A stretch of DNA of 64,000 nt from Pseudorasbora parva (taxonomy: Eukaryota > Chordata > Actinopteri > Cypriniformes > Gobionidae). The stretch is taken from the NCBI RefSeq assembly GCF_024679245.1, contig NC_090180.1, forward strand, positions 9,568,007 through 9,632,006. The letters run 5' to 3'. Made by a program: the position numbers and the translations under genes. Below are positions 44,700 to 58,889 of this stretch, one piece after another; positions within the stretch are counted from its first letter, which is position 1; the number at the start of each line of letters is the position of its first letter. A model generated the notes under the pieces. That model made no database searches. It was not told where the DNA came from and saw only the letters and a program-made list of their open reading frames with translations.

Positions 44700-46124
44700 C
44701 CCTCAGTATTTTCTGATCATAATATGGTTCCTTTTTGTCCCTTCAAAATGGTGTCAAATGCTGACACCCGGCCCAAACACCATAATTTTCTGACGTAATT
44801 GTGATACGTCAGAAAAGGCCAATGAGAATTGGGGAGGTGGAATATTCATGTGCCAATCTCCTGGACATATAGTTATAAAAGGAGCTTGCATGATCCACTC
44901 ATTCGGATTTGTTCTTTGGAGATCTTCAGCAATCTAAAAAAGCAAAATGCTGATGCAAAGGGTCTTTTTAAGGATGCCTTTCCGCCTGTGTGTTTCTGGT
45001 TGTGGTCGATACCTGTCAGCCTGGGATGGCCACGATTGCTACCTTGTGTGTCTGGGTCATTAACAAGCTGAGAAAGCTTTCGTGGATAGCTCAGTCTGTT
45101 AGTGTTTCCAAGGATGCAAAGCTTCTTCACTCACCACCAGCTGGTTTCATTTGGTGTCACACATGTTGTGCCCGATGGAGCTTCCAGATGAGTTTGATAT
45201 CCCACCCTTGGGTGCAGTGGCCCAGTCTGAGTATGACACAGAATTGGCCCGTGCCGCTGAGAGCATTGGGCTGGAATGGAATCCTCCGCCCTGTCCCAAG
45301 TGTTCTCGGTTGTATCTGGGACACAGAGCGTGACTTAACAGCTGCACCTGCCCCAGTACTCTTCTTCCCGGAAGTGCATGCGGACCTCATAAAGTCGTAG
45401 AAGGCACCTTTTACTGCCAGATCAGTTTCAAAGGCTCATCAACGCTCACTACCCTCGACGGTGGGGTGGCGAGTAGGTATATTGAGTTTTCTCAGATTGA
45501 GCGTATTGTTGTGGTGCATTTATACCAGTAAAACACCTGACAGAATCATTCTAGTCTCCTGTCCACGGCCTGTAAGTTCACTTTATCTCTGACGATGCCA
45601 TGGCCATCCTGCAGGTCCATCAATCCAAAGCACTCAAAGAACTACACGAGAGTAGTTCTGAGAAAACTTTCCGCCATGGCAAGCCTGGTTAGCACTTCCC
45701 GTCAATGCTGTCCTCTTTACGGCAGTGGCAGGCAACAATGCCCCAGTCCTGTGACTAAAGTCACAGCGTGAGCTCTCGGCCAGACGATGTCCACTAATGG
45801 TCCAGGAACGCCATCTCTGGCTGAACCTTGCTGAGGTTCGCTTCTTGACGCCCCATCACACAGGGTGGCCTCTTCTTTACTATCTAGGACTTTGCCCGGC
45901 AGTGAAGTAGCAGACATAGGTGATTAAACACATCTTGCCATGGCGGGATGCCACCAGGCCACCAAGGTTGCGCTTGTCATCTGCTTGTTGCCTAGGGCAT
46001 CCATCTTTCACCCTGGCTCCACCACCGCCCAAGCCCACAACCAGGCCACAGCATCAAGCTGCCAACAAAAAAGCAGCACAGCCTGCTCATCAGGTGACTC
46101 CTAAAAACATCAAGGAGGTGTTAA

Positions 46125-47612
46125 AGGGGGGGTGAAATGCTTTTTCATGCATACTGATCTTTTTACACTGTTAAAGACTTGGATTCCCATACTAAACATG
46201 GACAAAGTTTCAAAAGTTAAGGTGGACGTTTGATGGGAGTATTTCTTTGTCAAAAATACTACTTCCGGTTAGTCATAAGTTTCGGCAAGTTTTTTGCGAT
46301 CATGCGTCCCCTTTGACGTTAATGGGGGCGGAATTTCCTTGTATGGGCCTTACGGACAATTCTACCGGAAGAGCGTGAGAGAGAGAGAGGGAGAGAGCGA
46401 AAGTAACAGGCTACGGCCATCAAAGCGCTGGCTTGTAGGATGCGCTGCACAGGTGATGTGCACAATTACAATGTCACCAAAAAAGTGCGTTTTTGGTTGC
46501 CAGACCAAGACAGTCCTGCACAGATTCCCCAAAAACCCCGTGTTAAGGCAACAGTGGATGTAATTTGCTTTTCCGGATCAGCAACTGAGTTGCGCGAATG
46601 TTTATATCTGTTCGCTGCATTTCGGTGCCGACTGTTTCATAAACAAGGCCCAGCTCGACGCCGGATTTTCCGATCGCCTAATGCTGAAGGATGGAGCAGT
46701 CCCAACGATAAAGGTCCCAACTTTAGAACCGCAGGCTGTGAGTAAGACTGCTTCAAATGTCTGTGTTTTTGCCTATGCTCATCAAGTAGCCCAAACATGA
46801 TCACGTATAGTTAATTGATCAATGGATCATGCGATGTGTAGTGCGTGTACATTTGTTTAGCTGGCCACTATATGTGTAACTTTATGTTTGTGTATTGTAA
46901 AAGCACTCCAAACAACAATACACAAAGAGTGGGGAAATATGTTGAACTAAATAAGCACGCTTCTTCATTCAAATGCGCTACTATTCCGTGTCTTTCTATG
47001 TAAACACTAACTTAGCCTGCCGTGCAAAACCAGTCCGCTTAATAACGTTACAATTGTCTACACAAACCACGCGTAAACACACACACACACGTGCACAACT
47101 GCACTTCCCACATGTACACCTTCAAAGACAAAAATACGACGATATAATTCAAGTATAAATATGTAAATAACACAAGCCGCTAAGCATATTATATAGTTAG
47201 TGTATAACTTGTACCACATAGAGACGTCCTGCTCTAGTCGTTTTTGCTGCTGCTCCTGTTCAACTGCAGCCTCTGGGTCTGATTCCGGATCATAGATGTA
47301 TGGCTGTATCTGATTAAAAGCCATATTTTTATTTTGAATAAAGTTTTTTTCCCGCTGTTAGGGATGACACAGCTTTACGACGCACTCGACTCAACACAAT
47401 AGCAGCAGCGAGCACACGTCATTATTTAGCTCCGCTCACACGATACGCCCCCACCCGCTCGGCTTTTTTCGGAAAGACTCGGAACAGCGCATCTTTCTTA
47501 TATAATTATTAAAAAAATAAAGACTTTTCGGAGATATGCAGGATGCAATGCTACTCTATAGGTACTCAAGATTGACATGACACTGACTGAAACTGAGTGT
47601 TTCACCCCCCCT
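46125..47612 (+). mobile_element. TTAA-flanked THAP transposon, copy 2
   Basis: Begins AGGGGGGGTGAAATGC and ends GTGTTTCACCCCCCCT, with TTAA on both sides (46121-46124, 47613-47616). It lies in the retroelement relic. It carries a THAP-domain relic at 46471-46743. TTAA duplication plus a THAP domain fits the Kolobok superfamily. No transposase catalytic core was recognised in the 1,488 bp. Confidence 0.85.
46471..46743 (+). pseudogene. THAP zinc-finger relic
   Basis: Starts MSPKKCVFGCQTKTVLHRFP with the first CxxxC pair. It runs to RQQWM, then one in-frame TAA (46558-46563 region), and the same frame continues FAFPDQQLSCANVYICSLHF, with the CxxH pair (CSLH) and the DCFINKAQLDAGFSDRL tail typical of THAP. 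All four zinc ligands are present; a single stop breaks it. A donor-like GTGAGTAAG follows at about 46738. THAP domains bind DNA and are found in P-element and Kolobok transposases. The identity is clear; function is lost unless the stop is a sequencing error. Confidence 0.8.
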
Positions 47613-48344
47613 TTAAAGACGGGCGATCCAGGGATGGCAGGAGCTATTCTTTTCTAGGAGACAATGAGCACACCACTCATTCCCCTGGTGGAGGGCCATG
47701 TGGAGAATCTTTTGTTTCTTTTTGTGCTGCCGCTAGCTCAAGTGGCAGCGGTACCCAAATTTCCATAGAAAGCAGATTCCGCACTGGCCTGGACATGCTG
47801 GATGCAAGCCCCTCTCTTCATCATATCCAGCCGCAACACACAATAAAACAAAACCCCTCACAAGTCAGCATGGTGTGTTTCCGAGGATGCAAAGCTTCTT
47901 CACTCACCACCAGCTGGTTTCATTTGGTGTTCACATAGTGAGGTACATGTTCCAGTACACCCACAGCTATGCGGACAGGATGCACAATGTGCTGCCCCAT
48001 TGCAGGTATGTAAAAAATGGTTGTTCCTCTGGTACCACTCGTGCGTTTGGATGTTTGGAAGCCTGGTTAGCCCTTCCCAACCCGTCACACTGACTTATCA
48101 GGACAATCAGACCTAGCTACGCGATTCAGTTCCCCAGGCACCCGCCCAGGTTCAATGCTGTCCTCTTTAAGGCAGTGGCAGGCAAAGATGCCCCTGTCCT
48201 GTGTTACAATATGTTCTATATGGTCAGCAGGATGGGACAGACCATGTGGCAGTGGTATATTACTGGTTAAAAGTGAAAAATTGAGTTATCTTTGCTATCG
48301 AGAAAGCGACTGAACAACATGACATCATGACTTTGCATAAACAT

Positions 48345-49456
48345 ACACGCCACTTCCTAAAGCCAAGTGGTGTGTTATCTGTACGCATTTTGAGCTATCC
48401 GCGTGTATGTCTACGCCGTGTGATTCCGCGTGTATGTGTCCGCCTAAACGAACCATCATCTCAGCGTGTATGTCTGTGTCATGTGATTCCGCCAACCTGA
48501 TCTCATAGAATGAAAATTTAATAGCCTAATTTTATATTTTGGAGCAACTAACTCCAATCCACTCCCACCCTAACCTACCCACTCTCAACAATATATGACA
48601 TGAAACAACAGTCACATGTATTTATTGCAAAAACGGACCAAAAAAACTGTATAAAAGTATTAACTCATGTTGCATTCTAAGTCTTCTAAAGTCATACGAT
48701 GCGAAGAACAGAGTTGATCTTAATGTTTTAGTCGTTGAATTGATGATCGCGCCCCTTTTTAAACAGAACACACACGCACACGCTAATATTTCTGTTTCAA
48801 ATGATACACATGACAAGTTCAGAATGACGCGATCGGTCATGAGACACGAGAGCCAATTACATTTTACAATCAAAGCTGACGTAATGACGCAATTGGTCAC
48901 GAGACACACGACAGCCAATGCTGTCAAAGCTGATGTGACGGTTCTTCCGGCGGCAATATTTGAAATGTATTATTAATCTTTGGTGGATGGACTTGACGTT
49001 CTGATCGCTTTTGGGGATTTTCTTCACACAAATCAATATTTTGGCCTCAGAACACTTGGAATATCTGTACTTTCTGAATAAATTTTGCCTGCAGTCGTTC
49101 TGCAAATTCAGTGCCTGTTATATCCTGTTTTTTTATAATACACACATGGGTAGGTTTAGGGAAGAGTTTGAGTTACACGTTCAAAATGTGTCTGAATATA
49201 TGTTTGTGTGTCCACAAGGTAAATGGATTTATAAACATACTAAATTATGTTTTTTTGAAAATGTAAAAATGCAGAATGTTTCTTGTGATGGGTAGGTTTG
49301 GGGCAGTGTGTGTGTGATGGGTAGGTTTAGGGGTAGGGGCAGTGTAGGGGGATAGAATGTAATGGCTTTGATAAACACGCTAAAAAGCAATTATGTGTCT
49401 TGATAGCACGCCAACATGGCATATGAATTGGCGTGTCATACATACGCCATTTCATG
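48345..49456. mobile_element. Probable DNA element with long inverted ends
   Basis: The left part contains ccactcccaccctaacctac near 48558 and the right part the inverse type gatgggtaggtttaggggta (49316-49337), repeated in degenerate form at 49147 and 49289. The outer ends both carry ACGCC-type text (acatacacgccac; catacatacgccat). No transposase was seen. The boundaries are approximate. Confidence 0.45.
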
Positions 49457-49489
49457 AGATCAGTCTGGACTGAGTAATAAGTGCAGATC

Positions 49490-50880
49490 ATGGAGAGTGA
49501 AACTGGCAGTGAATTTTGACTGGAATGCAACGTGCCTACCTGTGAACGACAAATGAAGGTAAAAGTTTTCCAATATCTAATCATATAAACCGGGAGAGAA
49601 GTAAGTAAGATGCTGAACGCTGATCTGTCGGCTGACAGTGAACTGGAATGGTTGTTACCATTCAGAAACCATTGCGATCCTGCACCGAATGAAACCGTGG
49701 AAATATACACATTTTTCTCCAGAAATCAGAACTCAGGGAAAACGATTGCCAATGATTTGAAAGTGCTGGCTGACACATGCAATTTTGGATTGACTAGAGA
49801 ATAGTAGGTGGCATACTGAACTCGAACCTGACTCTTGAGAAATATGTAGAGCATCGACTGTCAAAAGAATGTGATGACCATTGAGGGAGAGAACGCTGAA
49901 GTGCATGCAGTTCAGAGAGTTAGACAGGCACAGAGTGCCAGACAAACTGAATCAACTGTTTCAACTAAACTGCAGAGCCTGTTAAATCCTGACACAGTGA
50001 TGAAAAAGACTTAACAGATCCTGGTCATAAATAATAAGAGGACCCTCAAAACCCATAGGGAAATGCAGAATATAAATAAGAAACCCTAGAAACAGACAAC
50101 TCTATAGTCTATTCATTGTAGTAGAGAAAAGTTAATCAGTGCCCCTGCTAGGAAACAAGGCTTTGCATTGGATCTGTTAATAATACAGCATGAAAACATT
50201 ATGCCTATTGATTATAGCTACCAGAGAGACCCAGAGAAAAGGAACTGTGGGGCAAGAGAGACGTACAACGAGAGTATATGCTGATGTATTCTAAGGAAAT
50301 GGATGTCTGGAAGGGAACTACAACCTTGGTGGATCCTGAAGTTAAATTGGTAAGACTTCCAAAGCGGAGAGTTCCAGTTGCACTAATAAAACACCTAAAA
50401 GATAAACTAGGAAGCCTGGTAGAGAGAGAAGCACCGTAGCTCGGGAAAAGACTGGACTGGGTTAGCAGTATGGTTGTAGTGGAGAAAACTTGTGGAAAAT
50501 TAAGAATTTGTAATGGCCCAAGACCCCTTAAATAAGGTGTCAGCATTTCTCCTTGCCCACTATAGATGATGTTCTTTCTGTGTGTGATGTGAAGGACAGA
50601 TTCTGGCACATAAGGCTTTCAGTTACCACTACTAGTAACACTACTAAGTAACACTACTTTTGCAACTCCATTTGGCAGAATTCCCATGGGGATCAACCCG
50701 GATTCAGGAGAGTTTCAGCACAAGTTGGCTCCCAGGAACCTGGATAATAGATGGCATTCTCGTCTGTGGGGAAGGTGACAATGAGGAGGCCGCTGAGAAA
50801 GATCATGACATAAAACTAAGACAATTTTTCCTTCTTTTTTTCCCCCTCACGGTATCAAATTAGGGGGGAAAAAATTAAAT
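49490..50880 (+). pseudogene. Decayed Ty3/Gypsy gag-pol fragment
   Basis: The gag-like part at 49610-49860 reads ETVEIYTFFSRNQNSGKT, then LKVLADTCNFG and NLTLEKYVEHRL, the usual text of gypsy gag. The pol part at 50330-50830 gives PKRRVPVALIKHLKDKLG, then LDWVSSMVVVEKTCGKLRIC, then a later piece with EFQ and GEGDNEEAAEKDHD, matching motifs of Ty3/Gypsy reverse transcriptase around the catalytic site. Frames are broken many times, the YADD-like region is damaged, and the stretch between gag and RT is mostly lost. LTRs were not found. Confidence 0.7.
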
Positions 50881-52286
50881 GCTGTCATCTAGCTGATAGT
50901 CTATTTTGTCACACAATATATTTTCTAAAGCTTCAGGTTTATCGAACTTAAAGGTATTCCAGTTAGGGAGGAACTTGTCTTGGTATCAATATCTTTAATC
51001 ACTCGTATAGGTTACTCATGAACTCAGAGTACAATCTAATTCCCAACACGTATGATGAAAATTAAAAAAGAAACTTGTGTGTGGCTCATGAGGGATTTAT
51101 CAAAGGTAGGATTCTATTGCCAAAAACCTATGGCCTATCTCGTTTAGTCTAGTCTTCAAAAATTCTACTGGAATTGATTGGATTATTGTAGTTTGCTGTT
51201 GTTGTGATCTCGTATGATGGACAGGTTGTCCCGCCCTTGCGCCAGTAAACACGGCATTTGACTTATACAAAATTCATGTGCATAAACCATTAATAATAAA
51301 TACCGCACTATTACAGAAAAATATATTTTCCATTTTTTATTTAAATAATGTTGCAGGCTTGCAGCATTCAAAGCAAAATCTGAAAACAGCGAGTGCAGAT
51401 GCTCTTCTTTTGCAAGAAGTGTAAACAAAATAATATGAGCCTCTGACCTAAACATCTCCAAAAGTGTTCAGTGCTTACAGCAGGATCTCACAGCTCGACA
51501 GCTGTTCTACCCACCAACAGCTCAAGATTACACTCAGGCAAGCTCAGGGACAGAGATTTCTTAGAGCCGATAGTGCCCCCTCGTGGACATCCAATGAACG
51601 GTGACTCAAACACTTCACAGAAAATGCACTAAAGCATTTCAAGTTAAACACTACATACAACTACAGCCAAAGACGAAATTATATTACTCAGTAAACTACG
51701 GCTAAAATGTTAAACCAATACCCATAACTACACATCACTGTGACAAATTAGAGCAAATAAACAAATCTTTTACTATTCAAGATTTCCCAGCAATCACATT
51801 TTTAAAAACACTGTTTATCACTGTATTGTCATGTTAAATTTTTGTGTTTGTTCTAAGCTTAAAACGATCCAAATACATGCCCATAGGCATTCAGATACAT
51901 TATGCTTAGATGTGTCAGGCAATATATTTTTTTAATGACAATCTAAAATGCCATGCCAGAACTTGGATCCGACCAGTTTAATCAAGACGAGACGAATCTC
52001 ACATTAAAGGACAATTTGCCATTAGTACTATAGTAAAGGGGTATTCAATTAAAGTTCCAAGAGATCCAGTCACTATCTGATGTACAGAGGTCTGTACAGT
52101 TTAAAGTTTTAATCTTCCTTTGCATTTTTTAGTTAATTTTCTAAATTACAACATAATGAAATGCTCTTAATAGGCTTATTAAAAATGTTAAATGTATAAG
52201 GAAAAAATAAAGATAGCATTTATTAAGGGGCTAACTTGCCACAAACCTGTTTTAGTGAAACAGTCGTAGTCATGCATGACCAGATT
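50881..52286. other. Intergenic, no gene seen
   Basis: AT-rich sequence between the gypsy relic and the hairpin MITE. No exon, RNA gene or defined repeat was recognised. Confidence 0.6.
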
Positions 52287-52623
52287 AAAGGGATAGTTCA
52301 CATTGGAATGAAAATTCTGTCATCCTTTACTCACAATCAAGTTGTTTCAAACCTGTATGAATTTCTTTCTTCAGCTGAACACAAGGGAAGATATTTTGAA
52401 GAAATTCAGTAACCAAACAGTTAACTGGAGCCATTGACTTCCACAGTAGGAAAATAAAATTACTATGGAAGTCAATGGCTCCAGCTAACCGTTTGGTTAC
52501 TGATATTCTTCAAAATATCTTCCCTTGTGTTCAGCTGAAGAAAGAAATTCATACAGGTTTGAAACAACTTGAGGGTGAGTAAAGGATGACAATTTTCATT
52601 TTAAAGTGAAATATTACTTTAAA
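52287..52623. mobile_element. Near-perfect palindromic MITE (Angel-like)
   Basis: The two arms of about 160 bp are inverse copies around a short centre near 52451-52460. A 60-bp block (52344-52403) pairs without mismatch with 52506-52565. The end text ggatagttcac and gagggtgagtaaaggatgac is the common teleost inverted-repeat family also seen in degenerate form at 4258, 12544 and 26508. High arm identity points to a young copy or gene conversion between the arms. Confidence 0.9.
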
Positions 52624-53019
52624 ATATTCGTATTTGCTGCATTCTTGTTTTCTATAATGTTTTAGCAGAAGCATCTATTTTTCTACTACCGTTATTAAAA
52701 TAACAGTCATCTGCAACTCTTAATGTGCCGCTTTACGTATTTAGTGAGAGAGAGAGAAGCAACACAGAGGAAAGGGCTGGGAAAAAAGCATGTTTGAATT
52801 AGATAAAAACATTAGAGGATGTTGCACCAAAAGATCATTACCATAAACGACCCCAAGCGCTTGTGGGGTGTCTCACTCCTTTGTTTTGACACACTGCTCA
52901 CTTACACTGTAGAAACTACTGTAAACTTATGTTACTCAGTCTGCTGATTGAATATCCCTGTTCTGAAGTAATTGTAAATCTCAAGGTAACAATGTAATCA
53001 TTTGGATGAAATAAAGATG

Positions 53020-53150
53020 ATGATCAACTTATTCACAAAGACACTTTATTTCAAACTGCGTACAACTTATATTGTACTGCCATCTGTAGAGCTGGTGTTG
53101 GTGCTCCACATTTACTGGTTTGGCCACGGCATGTCTTCAGACGTGCACTG
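53020..53150 (-). other. Probable rps28 terminal 3'UTR exon
   Basis: On the minus strand, a strong acceptor TTTCCTCCAG precedes 53150, and AATAAA lies at 53050-53045 with an expected cleavage site about 20 nt further on. The rps28 coding exon 3 ends exactly at its stop, followed by a donor-like GTTAGT. Joining the two gives a short spliced 3'UTR. No RNA evidence is available here. Confidence 0.5.
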
Positions 53151-53507
53151 CTGGAGGAAACGGCAAATTATTAGAACTTACATCAAGCAAATACTGACTG
53201 GAAAACGTTACATTTTGTGACAAGTTACATTTTAATAAGGCAGATATTTGCTTAATTTAAATATGATGTGAAGAATTTGTTATCTGTCACAACAGGCAAG
53301 TCAAGAAAACTTAAAATAATTTGAACACTGACTTTTTTATTGGTGCATATAAAAAAAAAAAAAATCAGACTTTTCAGTCAGATACATTAAATATTAAAAC
53401 TGTCTTATATTGACATTGTCTTCCCATACAAAACCTATTACATTGAATTTTAGCTGAAAGTGTTTCTTTCCTTCTAAATTACAGAAAATCAGTGAATGTA
53501 CACTAAC

Positions 53508-54440
<933 letters not shown>

Positions 54441-54457
54441 GATTTCAGCTTCGTTCG

Positions 54458-54473
54458 GAAAGAAAGTCACGTG
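54458..54473 (-). promoter_or_regulatory. rps28 5'TOP-like start and E-box
   Basis: Read on the minus strand, CACGTG (54473-54468) is followed at once by ACTTTCTTTCC, a pyrimidine run about 20-25 nt before the start codon. Ribosomal protein transcripts usually begin with such a tract, which gives growth-controlled translation. CACGTG is the core site of MYC/USF factors. Confidence 0.55.
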
Positions 54474-56004
54474 GTCTCGACGGATTTTATATACCCGCAA
54501 TAAAATGCATACTTTTAATTTATCATGTTTTAATTTATGTTATAGTTCGATATTATTATAAAAAATACTAACAGGCCTAAAAAATATACTTTATATTAAT
54601 AAATTGTGGTTTTACAGTTACAACAAACCTGTTTCCGGTTCCGGGATCATAAGGGGAAACTTTTATATCGCAGATCTAGCACCAGCTGTAGCTGTAGGCA
54701 GCCTATATACAATTGTAGAAATCACATATAAGAAAACTTCTGGAGATACTGTGGCCTTTGATTTTGTCACTAAAATTATTTGTAAACTTTAATTCGACAA
54801 TACAATTAAACAAACTGGTCTATAAATATTATGTAAAGTAAAGGGAAACAACTCTTTTAAAAACTGATGGTAAATTGACTAGAGGTTTGCGTAGGGGTGT
54901 CATAAAAAAAAGTAAAATATTTTGTGAAAGTGTTTTTATTTTTATCAATAAAATCTCTCCTTTTTTAAATTTATTCAAATCTTTCATCTGTGATGTAAAT
55001 AAAAAAGAAGCCTTGTGAATAAAATCTAAATATTATTCTTAGTGTAATATGTCAAGAATTCAGCACACATCCTAAAACCAGACATTTGAGCTTGGAAAAG
55101 ATCCTGTCAAGCACCTTTATATAGGCTAATATTTATACTACATTTACAAAGGAGTAGGCTATTACATTTATCTTACAAAATATTTTTTTCCAGAACATTT
55201 TGAAATTGGTATATCGTTTAGTTTAAGGCAGAAGTTAGAAAGAAATGCAACAGTTCTTCAACAGATTTCTTTCCTGATATTTGCATGCAGTGACTGTCAT
55301 AAAGATTTTGAATATATTTTCAGTTTTGTCTGTTAAATGTTGTGCATAAGAACACACAGAGGAATATGAAAGCAGAGGAAAGGATAAAGAATAAAATGAG
55401 GAAATTATGGGATTAAAGGATTTTTATAGGCTATTGGATTTGCGCTGTTTTGTTTGAATATTAGACTGAGCACAATATGCACTGATGTTGTTTAAAAGCA
55501 ACATAAATTGAAATTTTCCATGAGCGTTTAATAACCTTAGTATCCTTGCAACTGCTATTTATCCTTTTCCATTCCTCCTCCAAGGGCTCAATCCTTAAAT
55601 CACAACACTAATCCTCATGACTGTATTTTTAACTCTGTTGAGGACAGAAAGAACAGCAATGGGATTATGGCATCAGCGAGGTGGGGCAAATCCCAACTCT
55701 TGATCTTCAGTTGAGCCCGAAACAAATACAGTTGCTTTTTCTTTCTGTCTTTTTGGCTATATTGCAAACTCTAAAAAGCTAGAAGCAGTGGAATATGTTT
55801 TTTCCATCTGTCTGAAAATTTCTTTGAAGCTTCAAACCAATACGCATTTTAAAGGAAAGTGGGATGTGTACACTTGGAATGTAGAATCTGCCTTTTTCAG
55901 TGTTTATTTCCAACAAGAAATTCCTTTTTCTTTTTCTTTTATTTCTACAGTTTTCAGCTCTACTACCTTTTTGCACATTCATCATCATTTAAGTTACCGT
56001 AATA
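54474..56004. other. rps28-kcnv2 intergenic region (divergent promoters)
   Basis: A 1.5-kb spacer between divergent genes. AT-rich. GGATTA (55410-55415) and TAATCC (55609-55614) are CRX/OTX-type cores upstream of kcnv2. No transposon was recognised. Confidence 0.5.

Positions 56005-58889
<2,885 letters not shown>

Larger units (their letters stand above)
44700..48290 (+). mobile_element. Decayed retroelement, probably DIRS-like, ORF1 region
   Basis: The left part has a promoter-like start with TATAAAA at 44874-44880 followed by ggagcttgcatg. The piece 45151-45333 reads ELPDEFDIPPLGAVAQSEYD then ARAAESIGLEWNPPPCP, which I recall from gag-like ORF1 of zebrafish DIRS-type elements. Frame breaks are many, and no reverse transcriptase or recombinase domain was found, so it is a remnant. 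It is interrupted by the TTAA element at 46125-47612 and resumes at 47617. Two segments are duplicated on either side (45102-45157 with 47875-47930; 45702-45753 with 48152-48203). Assignment to DIRS is from memory of the protein and the 5' text; repeat origin itself is much surer. Confidence 0.6.
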
